Below, piece by piece: positions 54,772-62,692 of a stretch of DNA of 64,000 bases. A program made the position numbers and the translations under genes. The DNA lies in contig NZ_JADJCO010000002.1 in NCBI RefSeq assembly GCF_016703145.1, positions 310,001-374,000 of the forward strand, read 5' to 3'. A model generated the notes under the pieces. It was given only the letters and a program-made list of their open reading frames with translations. It made no database searches and had not been told where the DNA came from. Numbering within the stretch: position 1 is the first letter of the stretch; every line of letters starts with the position of its first letter. Source of the DNA: Ottowia sp. (GTDB lineage Bacteria; Pseudomonadota; Gammaproteobacteria; Burkholderiales; Burkholderiaceae_C).

Positions 54772-54779
54772 GCCGCGTT
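54770..54779. repeat. Right copy of the 10-bp direct repeat flanking the RIT element
   Basis: AAGCCGCGTT, identical to 51061-51070; the parB frame resumes at once with TTC TAT GAC. Confidence 0.7.
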
Positions 54780-56217
54780 CTATGACGCGCCAACGTGGCA
54801 GCGTAGCCCGTCCGCGTTGCGTGACCGTTTGACGGAACGCGAGATTGACGCCTACCGCCATCCGCTGGTGCGCTTCGTCGGGCTGGACGCCTACGAGCAG
54901 GCGGGCGGCGGTGTTCGCCGTGACCTGTTCGCGGAAGGCGATGCGGGCGTGTACCTCAACGATGCCGCATTGCTGGAGCGGCTGGCGCAAGACCGGCTGA
55001 CAGGTATTGCCGCCGAGGTGAAGGCCGAAGGCTGGGCATGGGTGGATGCCGCGCCCGCCGCCACGTATGCCGACCTGCAAGCCTTCCAGCGTGCCCCGAG
55101 GGAGCGCCGCGCGCCGAACAAGCGCGAAGCGCAGCGCATCGAGAAGCTGCAAGCCAAGATTCAGGAAGTAGCCGAAGCGGTGGATGCTGCGATGGACGCC
55201 GAAGACGAAGACAAGGCCGACGCGCTGCAAGAAGAAGGCGAACGGCTGGGAGAGCAGTTGCAGACGCTGGAAGACGGTTTACAGGGGTACGACGCGAGCG
55301 TAAAGGCCGCAGCCGGTGCCATCGTGACCATCGACCGCAACGGCGAGGCCGTGATTCATCGCGGCCTGCTGCGCGAGGCAGAGGCCAAGGCGCTGCGCAC
55401 GCTGGAGCGGCTGCGCCAAGGGTTCGGTAGCGCGGAAGGTGAAGCCGAGAACGACGACGACGGCGAGGACCACGAAGCGCCCAAGGCCGCTATCTCTGAT
55501 CGGCTGGCCCAACGGTTGAGCGCCCACCGCACCGCCGCGCTGCAAATTGAAGTGGCCCGGCATCCGCAAGTGGCTCTGGCTGCGCTGGTGCATGGCATGG
55601 TGCAAACCGTCTTGCAGGAACGCCACTATGGGCATGACCTGCCGCTGGGCGTGCGCTTGACGGTGCAAGACCGGCTAGAAGGCATGGCCCCGGACTGGCC
55701 TGAATCACCCGCCGCCGTGGCGCTGCGCGAGATGCAACAGGTAGCAGGTCTTGCCCTGCCCGAGGACAGCGCCGAACTGTTCGCCGCGCTGCTGGCGATG
55801 GAGCAAGGCGAACTGGTCAAGCTGCTGGCCGTGTGCGTGGCGTCCACGGTGGACGTGGTGACGCCCCGCGCCACGCCGCACCAGCCCGGCGAGGAACTGG
55901 CGCAGGCCGTGGGCCTCGACATGGCCGCATGGTGGAAGCCAACCGGCGAAGGCTACTTCAAGCATGTTTCCAAGGCCGTGATTCTGGATGCCGTGGGCGC
56001 GTTTGCACCGGAATCCGTCACCCGGCTGGCGAAGCTCAAGAAGGCCGACATTGCCAGCGAAGCCGAGCGGCTGGCGAACGGAACGGGCTGGATGCCTGCC
56101 ATCTTCAAGGTTGTAGGCACGCAGGAAGCCACGCAGGCGGAACCACAGGAGCAGGACGACGCCCCGGAGGATGCCGAGGCAATGGTGGATGAACCCGCCG
56201 TGGCGCTGGCTGCTTGA
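54780..56217 (+). pseudogene. parB: ParB-family partition protein, 3' part
   Basis: It continues the frame broken at 51070: YDAPTWQRSPSALRDRLTERE, then a long acidic and helical region (KLQAKIQEVAEAVDAAMDAE) and the C-terminal RLAKLKKADIASEAERLANG-type segment common to large ICE/plasmid ParB proteins. Full unbroken length would be 690 residues. A TTG at 54817 could start a 466-residue fragment, but no ribosome-binding site is evident. Partition by this ParB is therefore probably lost, although a ParA with its own small partner is encoded at 63 kb. Confidence 0.9.
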
Positions 56218-56231
56218 CCTGCGCCGATAGC

Positions 56232-56260
56232 AAGCGCCCCGGCCTTAAACCGGGGCGCTT
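56232..56260. promoter_or_regulatory. 11-bp GC-rich hairpin after parB
   Basis: AAGCGCCCCGG and CCGGGGCGCTT pair perfectly around a 7-base loop, just before the next ribosome-binding site. There is no T tract, so it may be an mRNA-stability or attenuating hairpin. Confidence 0.6.
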
Positions 56261-56280
56261 CGCTGGAAGGAGTAGACCCC

Positions 56281-56487
56281 ATGACCCGCACCACCAGCCG
56301 CCCGCGCATGGCGGCGATCTATGCCCCCGGCACGGTACGCGCCCGCCGCTGGCACGGCGATGGCGACGTGCGCGGCTACCGTCCCCCTTTGGGCTGGTCA
56401 GCCCGCGCCGACCTGACCGACATTCACCCCATCACGGGCCGCGCCTTGCGGCGTGCCGTGTGGTGGCTCATCGAGACGAAGGAATAA
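56281..56487 (+). CDS. Small conserved-looking ICE protein
   Basis: 68 residues, MTRTTSRPRMAAIYAPGTVR then RGYRPPLGWSARADLTDIHP and RALRRAVWWLIETKE. Basic and Trp-rich with no recognised domain. It is supported by the strong ribosome-binding site GGAAGGAG and by its position directly after parB on the same strand. Function unknown. Confidence 0.65.
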   Translation: MTRTTSRPRMAAIYAPGTVRARRWHGDGDVRGYRPPLGWSARADLTDIHPITGRALRRAVWWLIETKE

Positions 56488-56684
56488 CCGCGCCCAGGGC
56501 GCGGTGGACGCAAAATCCGGGCGCGGCAGTGGCCGCGCCCGGTGTTCAAGAGCAACAGCCACATCGGAATATCGCCGCTTTCGCGGTGGCTCAGGCGATG
56601 GCATCTATTTCTGGTGCCCCACACTGGATATGTCAAACTTTCAGACAGCGATCCGGGAAAGCCTAATGAATTGAATTGGAATCC

Positions 56685-57491
56685 ATGTTTGAGAAATATC
56701 TGAGGCGATGGAATCTGGAGATAGATGGTGATTCCTTTGCCTCGCAAAGCGGCCATCTCCTTCCGGTGCGTCAGCACGGTGTGCCTGCCATGCTCAAGAT
56801 TTCTTCCGAGGCCGAGGAGTTGGCAGGAAACCGTCTGATGGTGTGGTGGAAAGGGAATGGGGCCGCTCCTGTCCTGGCCCACGATGGCGAAGCCCTGTTG
56901 ATGGTGCGCGCGCAAGGTTCGGCCTCGCTTGCGCAGATGGCAACAAGGGGGCATGACGGCGACGTGACGCGCATCCTGTGCGCCACGGCCTCGCATCTGC
57001 ACAGGCCACGTCCTGAGCCTTTACCCCCTTTGGTTCCGTTGACGCAATGGTTCAATACGCTGCTGATTGCGGCTCCCGCGCATGACCGCTTTTGGGGCCG
57101 CTGCTCACGCACGGCCCACGAACTGCTGGCGTCGCCGCGCGACGTAACCGTGTTGCACGGCGATATTCATCACGGCAATGTGCTCGACTTTGGCGAGTTG
57201 GGTTGGTTGGCGATAGATCCCAAGGGCTTGTACGGCGAAAGAGCATTCGACTATGCCAACATCTTTTGCAACCCCGACGGTGAAAGTGACTTGGCGCAGG
57301 ACAACTTCAGTCGCCGCATCGAACTCATCACAGAAATTGCTGGCATTGAGCGTCAGCGGCTTCTGCAATGGGTACTCGCATGGACGGGCTTATCGACGGC
57401 CTGGATGCTCGAAGATGGCAGCGACGGAGATATAGGGAGCCGACTCGACATCGGACGGCTCGCTGCCACCGCGCTCGGCTTCGCGGATTGA
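56685..57491 (+). CDS. Aminoglycoside O-phosphotransferase, APH(6)-like (streptomycin 6-phosphotransferase family)
   Basis: 268 residues from the ATG at 56685. The protein follows the order seen in Tn5 APH(6)-Ic: LPVRQHGVPAMLKISSEAEE, then LMVWWKGNGAAPVLAHDGEALLMVRA, the catalytic loop VTVLHGDIHHGNVLDFGELGWLAIDPKGLYGERAFDYANIF, and WVLAWTGLSTAWMLEDG. The catalytic Asp in HGDIHHGN and the magnesium Asp in IDPKG are intact. Members inactivate streptomycin by ATP-dependent phosphorylation of the 6-hydroxyl. Activity of this diverged copy is unproven. It is inserted between parB and DUF736 in the ICE backbone. Confidence 0.88.
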   Translation: MFEKYLRRWNLEIDGDSFASQSGHLLPVRQHGVPAMLKISSEAEELAGNRLMVWWKGNGAAPVLAHDGEALLMVRAQGSASLAQMATRGHDGDVTRILCATASHLHRPRPEPLPPLVPLTQWFNTLLIAAPAHDRFWGRCSRTAHELLASPRDVTVLHGDIHHGNVLDFGELGWLAIDPKGLYGERAFDYANIFCNPDGESDLAQDNFSRRIELITEIAGIERQRLLQWVLAWTGLSTAWMLEDGSDGDIGSRLDIGRLAATALGFAD

Positions 57492-58282
57492 ACATCCGGG
57501 CGTGTCGGCGCAAGCGCCGCCGGGCTATTGGGCTGTGCCCCGCGCCGACTTCGCCGTCACGGCCATTCGGCAGCTATCCCTCACGCCTTCGCGCCTGCGG
57601 CGCTGCGCGCTTCGCTTGCCTCCGGGGGAAAGCCCAGTGGGCTATCCCCGCCGCGCATGGCTTGGCGCCCCTGATGGAGAGCCGAACCGGCAGCGCCGGA
57701 TCGGCCAGGACAGCGCCCCGTCGCAATGGGCAGGGTACGGCAGATACGCCGTGGTTTGCTGCGGCAGGTTGTGTGAATGCGTGCCGTCCTCGACGCTGGC
57801 GGGTCTCGCCCATCACGTCACGAAGGACGGTTTACGAACACGGTACCCGGCCTCACTATGGCGCATCCATCCCACACTTCAAGCACAGCGCCGCAAGGTG
57901 CGGCGAGGCGTTCTCGCCCTGGTCGGTTGGGGGTGGCTCTTGCCCGTGTCAGAGGCGTGCCAGTGCAGCCTTCATGCAGGGATGCCGAGTCGGCCCTGTC
58001 TCCTTTCGGAGTGGTTCGGCCCAAGGCGTCCTTGTGTTGTCGTGAATCCTGGCGGTGGCGCGGCTGCGCCTCGGGCTTCATGGCTGCAACCGTCCTGCGA
58101 AAACAATTTCCCCTGCTTTGTCACTGCGTTCGGCGCATTCCTCGCGGGCCAAATTCTTTTCGCCTCCCGGCTCTCCACTGCGTTGCGACCGCAAGCGGTG
58201 CAGCCAGCCCGTCCCCCGCCGGCCGGATCACAACAAGGACGCGATGGGCGCGAACCTTGTTCAACCGAAAGAGGAACTCATC
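57492..58282. other. Non-coding ICE spacer upstream of DUF736
   Basis: 791 bp without a supported gene. Several overlapping open frames exist, but none has a family signature or good start. It includes the repeat copy at 57600-57708 and many short GC palindromes. The right end provides GAGGAACTC as the DUF736 ribosome-binding site. Confidence 0.5.
57600..57708. repeat. ICE-internal non-coding direct repeat (copy 2)
   Basis: Aligned in the same orientation with 26174-26280 (GCGCTGCGCGCTTCGCTTGC, then GCTATCCCCGCCGCGCAT, then GCGCCGGATCGGCC). Confidence 0.65.
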
Positions 58283-58597
58283 ATGGCCAACATCGGCACC
58301 TTCACCGCAGACAAAGACGGCTTCACCGGCACGCTTCGCACCCTGACGCTCAATGTCAAGGCCAAGCTAGTACCCAACGACAAGGGCGGCAATGAGAACG
58401 CCCCGGACTTCCGCATCCAGGCTTCGAGCATGGATGTGGGTGCGGGGTGGAAGAAAACCAGCGAGGCCGGCCGAGCCTACGTGTCCTGCACCCTTGATGA
58501 TCCTTCGTTCCCGGCAACGGTCTATGCCCGCCTGATCGAAGGCGAGGACGGCACGCACGACCTGATCTGGTCGCGCAACAAGCCCCAGGCGGCCTGA
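58283..58597 (+). CDS. DUF736 domain protein
   Basis: 104 residues. MANIGTFTADKDGFTGTLRT, ENAPDFRIQASSMDVGAGWKK and SEAGRAYVSCTLDDPSFPA match DUF736 throughout, a small beta-rich protein common on ICEs, rhizobial plasmids and conjugative elements, with unknown function. Complete length. Followed by two hairpins (58609-58650). Confidence 0.95.
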   Translation: MANIGTFTADKDGFTGTLRTLTLNVKAKLVPNDKGGNENAPDFRIQASSMDVGAGWKKTSEAGRAYVSCTLDDPSFPATVYARLIEGEDGTHDLIWSRNKPQAA

Positions 58598-58608
58598 CGG
58601 CCGCGACG

Positions 58609-58650
58609 CCCCGCCCATCGCGGCGGGGCACTGTGCTGCTTGCGCAGCAC
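58609..58650 (+). terminator. Tandem hairpins after DUF736
   Basis: GCCCCGC...GGCGGGGC and then GTGCTGC-TTGC-GCAGCAC (perfect 7-bp stem). There is no strong T run; likely a factor-dependent or weak terminator. Confidence 0.45.
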
Positions 58651-58727
58651 TGCATGGGCACCAACCCCAGCGTGTTGCCGCTGGGGCCGGGCAATACAAG
58701 GGCCAAGGCCCCCCCGACCCGAGATGC

Positions 58728-58904
58728 TCAGCGTTTCACGTAAGCGCCTTCAACCTGCTGCACCAATCCCATGGCAAAGCGGCCATGGCCGACAGACCAG
58801 TCCGAGTAATCGTCCTGTATGAAAATCAGGATGTCCGTCGGATTCACCTGGGCTTTGGCTTCAAGGTTCTGCGCGATGGCCATCGTCGGCATCGCGCTGG
58901 TCAT
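58728..58904 (-). CDS. Small leftward ORF (58 residues), possible gene remnant
   Basis: ATG at 58904 to TGA at 58728. It encodes MTSAMPTMAIAQNLEAKAQV then ILIFIQDDYSDWSVGHGRFA and ends EGAYVKR. The composition is protein-like (balanced, Trp and Tyr present) and the frame is free of GC-rich shadow bias. Start and family are unknown; it may be the C-terminal remnant of a larger protein. Confidence 0.4.
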   Translation of the reverse strand: MTSAMPTMAIAQNLEAKAQVNPTDILIFIQDDYSDWSVGHGRFAMGLVQQVEGAYVKR

Positions 58905-58956
58905 GTGCGGTGTCGCATGTGACGGGCGGGCGAAGCCGCGTTAGGTCCCTCTGCCA

Positions 58957-59352
58957 TTACGGCAAACCTCTAAGCCGAGCCGCAACGTAGGGCGCAGCCG
59001 CGGTGACCAGTAAAACGCCCGGCCAGATGTTGCCATCCTTGAACGTGTAGGCCTCCAGAATGGTGGCCCACGGCTTGCCCTGAAACCGACCGAATGAAAG
59101 TTCGAAGACGAGGGTGAGGACCAGCCAAAATACGCCGATCCCGATGAGTTGCGCTGGCCGGTGAACCCCCAGCCATGGCAAGGCAAGAAAGGTGATGACC
59201 AGAATCAAGGCGGAAAGCAGTACCCCACTCAGAAAGAATCCGGGAGCCTTGCCGAGATGAGGGATGAGAACGCCTTCACGCAGAGCGCCGTTGGCAACGG
59301 CGCAAAAGAGGATGGCGAGCCAAATGGTGAGTGACTTTGCTATGAGTGCCAT
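58957..59352 (-). CDS. Small membrane protein, four predicted helices
   Basis: 131 residues. Hydrophobic segments: LTIWLAILFCAVANGALREG, GFFLSGVLLSALILVITFLA, LIGIGVFWLVLTLVFELSF, and WPGVLLVTAAAPYVAARL. Between the third and fourth helices lies FGRFQGKPWATILEAYTFKDGN. No family assigned with confidence. It and the adjacent XRE gene are leftward, against the ICE backbone, so they may be late-acquired cargo. Confidence 0.8.
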   Translation of the reverse strand: MALIAKSLTIWLAILFCAVANGALREGVLIPHLGKAPGFFLSGVLLSALILVITFLALPWLGVHRPAQLIGIGVFWLVLTLVFELSFGRFQGKPWATILEAYTFKDGNIWPGVLLVTAAAPYVAARLRGLP

Positions 59353-59467
59353 TGCCAGTCCAATAGCGCTTGATGCTCCAGTTCAGCAGCGGACCGATTC
59401 ATGCTCCCCGTCAGCTGCAATCCTGTCTCCAGCTTACGCTTGTTCGACCAGACTGGCTCGCATCTGA

Positions 59468-59761
59468 CTACGGCACACTGCCTTCCTTCGCCACCGCTTC
59501 CAGCTCCCGCCGCACCTGTGCAAGAAGCTGTTCGGCCTGTTTCTGGCTCTTACCCGCGTAGGCCAGCGTCAGCAGCGTGAGCGGGTGCACCTCCATGACC
59601 TCGCACAGCTCGGCCAGCTTGTTCAAGGTGGGGCTTTTGAGGTCGCGCTCCAGCGAACTCAGATAGGTGCGGCTGGACACGTCCGAGAAGGCTTCCTGGC
59701 TCAGACCCCGTGCTTTGCGGATGGTCTTCAATGCCTCCGACAATGTGTGTTTCGCTGCCAA
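59468..59761 (-). CDS. XRE-family HTH regulator
   Basis: 97 residues. The HTH is ALKTIRKARGLSQEAFSDVSSRTYLSSLERDLKSPTLNKLAELCEVM, with a short C-terminal helix. It is divergent from the second DUF2958 gene across a 231-bp AT-rich gap containing inverted repeats, and probably represses that promoter or its own. Confidence 0.92.
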   Translation of the reverse strand: MAAKHTLSEALKTIRKARGLSQEAFSDVSSRTYLSSLERDLKSPTLNKLAELCEVMEVHPLTLLTLAYAGKSQKQAEQLLAQVRRELEAVAKEGSVP

Positions 59762-59928
59762 CCTTGGATCTCCCTGAAATCCAAGATGACATCCGATTGC
59801 GCTCTTTAGAGCTACAACCTATAGTGTTCGCTTTTGCTGGTTTGCCGCTTTTGTGCTTTTACAGAAATCCGCATTTACGAGTTTCAAAAAAGGCGCGAAG
59901 TAACGGAACCGCATCCGTGGTTTTCTTT

Positions 59929-59972
59929 GAATCCGCCAAAGTGGCTTTGCGCTTTCACGCTTTTGCGGATTC
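59929..59972. promoter_or_regulatory. GAATCCGC/GCGGATTC inverted repeat upstream of DUF2958
   Basis: GAATCCGC (59929-59936) and GCGGATTC (59965-59972) are exact reverse complements 28 bases apart. A further AATCCGC lies near 59868. GCTTTTG-type repeats fill the rest of this gap, which separates the divergent XRE and DUF2958 genes. Confidence 0.45.
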
Positions 59973-59992
59973 GTGCAATGAAGGGATTTGTC

Positions 59993-60340
59993 ATGAACCG
60001 ACTCATCACCGACGAGGAACGCACACAACTGCTGGCCCACGGCCAGGCCCGAGCCGCCGGTCAGGCCATCGACCCGCTGCCCGTGGTGCGGCTGTTCACG
60101 CCGGACGCCCATGCCACCTGGCTGCTGGCCGCGCTCAATCCCACTGACGGCGACTCCGCTTGGGGAGTTATGGACGTGGGCATTGGCATGCCCGAGTTAG
60201 GGCACATAAAGCTGAGCGATTTGGCCTCGATCGTCGGACCGCGCCAGCAGCCCGTGATGCGGGATCGGTATTTCAAAGCGGTGCGCCCCCTGTCGGAGTA
60301 CCTGCGGCTGGCTCAGGAGAACGGTTCCGTCGTGGACTGA
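59993..60340 (+). CDS. DUF2958 domain protein (copy 2)
   Basis: 115 residues: LPVVRLFTPDAHATWLLAALNPTD, VMDVGIGMPELGHIKLSDLA, MRDRYFKAVRPLSEYLRLA. It is the same family as 25459-25809, sharing LFTPDA-ATWLL, GMPE and RYFKA/LYFRA motifs. Function unknown. Two diverged copies in one element suggest separate acquisition of backbone modules or specialised roles. Confidence 0.93.
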   Translation: MNRLITDEERTQLLAHGQARAAGQAIDPLPVVRLFTPDAHATWLLAALNPTDGDSAWGVMDVGIGMPELGHIKLSDLASIVGPRQQPVMRDRYFKAVRPLSEYLRLAQENGSVVD

Positions 60341-60681
60341 GCCGCTCGCGCCCCGGCCAAGCCGGGCGCATTGAGACTATTTCCGTCTTGCTCCAGACCG
60401 GGCCGGTCTGAATCCGCACTCTTGCGCACAAGCACTGCGCTTGTGCTGGAAACAGTCACGATCTTCTCTGCGGGTTGCGGCACGGTGGTGTCTGCCGCAT
60501 GGCATTTTTGGGGTCATGCGGCCGTCGCATTCGGACAGATTCCGCAATACACCGGAGCCAATCGGTCTTGACTACCCATGATGACAGCGCACCCCGATTC
60601 TGATGATGTTTTGACCTTGATGCGATAGCTCCGTGGTTCTCGCCGTGGCGACGTTCCTGAACCTCTACAGGAGCTATCGTC
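60341..60681. other. Long leader upstream of DUF2285 gene
   Basis: 341 bp without a supported gene. It begins with a GC hairpin (GCGCCCCGGC...GCCGGGCGC) after DUF2958 and ends with a long-range stem that covers the next ribosome-binding site. Confidence 0.5.
60623..60679 (+). promoter_or_regulatory. Stem sequestering the DUF2285 ribosome-binding site
   Basis: CGATAGCTCC (60623-60632) is the exact reverse complement of GGAGCTATCG (60670-60679), which contains the Shine-Dalgarno sequence just before the ATG at 60682. The neighbouring G and T can add a wobble pair. The 37-base loop lies between. Confidence 0.55.
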
Positions 60682-61467
60682 ATGGTTGATCCCCAGCTTT
60701 ACGCGCACCACCACGCGCACTGGTATCCCACCGCCGCCTACCTCTACGTCTTGGGCCTGGATGCACTCGCGCTGGCCTGGGAGTACCTGCGCCGCCACCC
60801 CGACTACCGACTCGACTGGCTGCGCCGGCATCGCCGACCACGAGCTGCACCCCCAGCGGCACACCGCTGGGGCCTGCGCCTGCTGGAAGACCCGGCCTTG
60901 GATGCGCGGGACGCGCAACCGGCCTGGCTGCCCGGCCACGCTGCCGTGGTGCAGCTCTACCCGGATGCCGACCCGCCCGTGGATGCCGAGCCCTTTGCGT
61001 TCTGGCGCATTCCCGGGCACAAGCAACTGATCCACGACGGCAAGGGGCTGGCGCTGATCGCGCGCAGCCCTGGCCGTTGCATGCGCTTCGCGCTGGCGCC
61101 GGGCGTGGAAGATGGCATGGCCGTGGCCTATGCCCATCGTGGCGGAGCGAACGCGCATCTACGTGGCGGCCTGACCACTGACGCAGCACCCATGGCCCGG
61201 CCCAGGCCGCCACCTGCCGCCTTGCTGGAACTGCACACCTTGCAGGCGCTCGACGCCACCCTCGCGGGTGCGTCCTTGCACCAGATCGCCGAAGGCTTGT
61301 TTGGCGAGGAGGCGGCGGCCGATTGGTACGCCGATGGCGGCCTGCGCTCCAAGGTGCGCCGACTGGTTCGGCGCGGCGATGCGTTGATGCGCGGCGGCTA
61401 CCGCTGCCTAGCACAACTTTCGCCACTTGAGAAGGGTCGTTTTGAAGACGACGCAAAACGACCCTGA
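60682..61467 (+). CDS. DUF2285 domain protein (ICE regulatory protein)
   Basis: 261 residues. The N-terminal part (TAAYLYVLGLDALALAWEYLRRHPDYR) is the DUF6499-type transcriptional-regulator segment. The C-terminal DUF2285 part is LLELHTLQALDATLAGASLHQIAEGLFGEEAAADWY, followed by GGLRSKVRRLVRRGDALMRGGYR, a probable DNA-binding helix pair. Such proteins are conserved in ICE maintenance modules just upstream of an AlpA-like HTH and repA, as here. Its ribosome-binding site is predicted to be base-paired. Confidence 0.92.
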   Translation: MVDPQLYAHHHAHWYPTAAYLYVLGLDALALAWEYLRRHPDYRLDWLRRHRRPRAAPPAAHRWGLRLLEDPALDARDAQPAWLPGHAAVVQLYPDADPPVDAEPFAFWRIPGHKQLIHDGKGLALIARSPGRCMRFALAPGVEDGMAVAYAHRGGANAHLRGGLTTDAAPMARPRPPPAALLELHTLQALDATLAGASLHQIAEGLFGEEAAADWYADGGLRSKVRRLVRRGDALMRGGYRCLAQLSPLEKGRFEDDAKRP

Positions 61468-61494
61468 GCAAGAGGGCTTCGTTTTCTGAGACTG

Positions 61495-61542
61495 CCTCCA
61501 TCCGGTTGCGCTGTGTGGCCGGAGCTTTGAAAGCTATGGAGG
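61495..61542 (+). promoter_or_regulatory. Stem sequestering the AlpA-like ribosome-binding site
   Basis: CCTCCAT (61495-61501) is the exact reverse complement of ATGGAGG (61536-61542), the ribosome-binding site of the ATG at 61551. An AGCTTT/AAAGCT hairpin nests between them. Confidence 0.5.
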
Positions 61543-61550
61543 TTCTCACC

Positions 61551-61832
61551 ATGCGTCCTGCTCCCTTGCGGCCCGCTGCCGCCCCGACAACTACTGCTGC
61601 GCAACCCCAGCGCTATCTGACCAACGACGAAGCCGCAGACTATCTGCGGCTGTCTCCACGCACGCTGGAGAAACAGCGCGTGATGGGGGGCGGCCCGAAG
61701 TTCCGCAAGTTCGGCCGGCGCGTCATGTACGCCGTGGCCGACCTCGACGCCTGGGCCGCAGAGCGCAGCTTTGAGAGCACGTCCGACCCCGAGTACGCCG
61801 AGCAGCACTCGGCGGACAGCCGTGCGCGCTGA
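61551..61832 (+). CDS. AlpA/MerR-like helix-turn-helix protein
   Basis: 93 residues. The domain RYLTNDEAADYLRLSPRTLEKQRVMGGGPKFRKFGRRVMYAVADLDAWA is a typical winged-helix excisionase/AlpA type (HTH_17). Such proteins regulate excision or repA expression in ICEs. Start at the ATG with GGAGG eight bases upstream; an in-frame ATG at 61536 would bury the ribosome-binding site. It lies 27 bp before repA. Confidence 0.93.
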   Translation: MRPAPLRPAAAPTTTAAQPQRYLTNDEAADYLRLSPRTLEKQRVMGGGPKFRKFGRRVMYAVADLDAWAAERSFESTSDPEYAEQHSADSRAR

Positions 61833-61858
61833 TCGGTGGTGCGCGGGTGGGCTTCGCC

Positions 61859-62692
61859 ATGTCCAAACCCTCGCAGGAACGCGAACAGCTCGATCTGTTC
61901 CGCGCCCTGCCGGGCGACATGGCGCCGCGCGACAGCCAGGACCTGATGGCCTTCCCGTTCTTCTCGCTGGCGAAGTCGCGGCGTATTGCGCCGATCGACT
62001 TCCGCGCCAGCGGCATCACGATCCGCGTGGAGGGAACACAGGAACATGGCATCGCCACGATCTGGGATGCGGACATCCTGATCTGGGCGGCCAGCCAGAT
62101 TGTGGAAGCGCGCGATGCGGGCCTACGGCCATCGCGCCTGATGCAGGCCACACCCTACGAGATCCTGCGCTTCATCGGGCGCGGTACGTCGCTGCGCGAC
62201 TACCAGCGCCTCAAGGCGGCGCTGGATCGCTTGCAATCCACGACAGTGGCCACGTCCATCCGGGAGACCACGGGAAGACGGCTGCACCGCTTCTCGTGGA
62301 TCAACGAGTGGAAGGAGCTGGCCGATACCCAGGGCACGCCCTTGGGGCTGGAGCTGATCCTGCCGGACTGGTTCTATGGGGGCGTGCTGGATGCGGCACT
62401 GGTGCTGACCATCGACCCGGCGTATTTCCGGCTCACAGGCGGCATCGAGCGCTGGCTGTACCGGCTGGTGAGGAAACACGGCGGGCGCCAGGATGCAGGT
62501 TGGCAGTTCGACTTCCGGCATTTGCACCGCAAGTCCGGCAGCACGGCCAAGCCCTACGACTTCGCGTGCGATCTGCGCGCCCTGGTGGCGCGGCAGTCGC
62601 TACCTGGCTACGTCCTGGGCATCGAACGGATGCCGGACGATGGAATGGAGTTGCTGACGTTCCGGCCCGTGCCGCCCACGGCACGGGGATAA
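61859..62692 (+). CDS. repA: Replication initiator protein RepA (RPA family)
   Basis: 277 residues. The family signature runs DLMAFPFFSLAKSRRIAPIDF, ATIWDADILIWAASQIVEA, ATPYEILRFIGRGTSLRDYQRL, and the C-terminal WLYRLVRKHGGRQDAGWQFDFRHLH. It initiates plasmid-like replication, which for an ICE allows maintenance of the excised circle. Immediately downstream are three iterons and an AT-rich segment, supporting an adjacent origin. Start at the ATG at 61859; a GTG four codons earlier is possible. Confidence 0.95.
   Translation: MSKPSQEREQLDLFRALPGDMAPRDSQDLMAFPFFSLAKSRRIAPIDFRASGITIRVEGTQEHGIATIWDADILIWAASQIVEARDAGLRPSRLMQATPYEILRFIGRGTSLRDYQRLKAALDRLQSTTVATSIRETTGRRLHRFSWINEWKELADTQGTPLGLELILPDWFYGGVLDAALVLTIDPAYFRLTGGIERWLYRLVRKHGGRQDAGWQFDFRHLHRKSGSTAKPYDFACDLRALVARQSLPGYVLGIERMPDDGMELLTFRPVPPTARG

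Larger units (their letters stand above)
51071..54779 (+). mobile_element. RIT element (three-recombinase trio) inserted in parB
   Basis: 3709 bp. It contains three overlapping tyrosine-recombinase genes in one direction between 68-bp perfect inverted repeats (51095-51162 and 54704-54771), flanked by a 10-bp direct repeat. Removing 51071-54779 leaves 2073 bp (691 codons) of continuous parB frame, which proves the insertion boundaries within the ambiguity of the direct repeat. This is the defining layout of recombinase-in-trio elements. The middle gene is frameshifted in this copy. Confidence 0.92.

Noticed and set aside
57492..58282. Several 60-300-codon open frames in the DUF736 upstream spacer
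   Set aside because: All are overlapping GC-rich frames without domain, start signal or mutual support.
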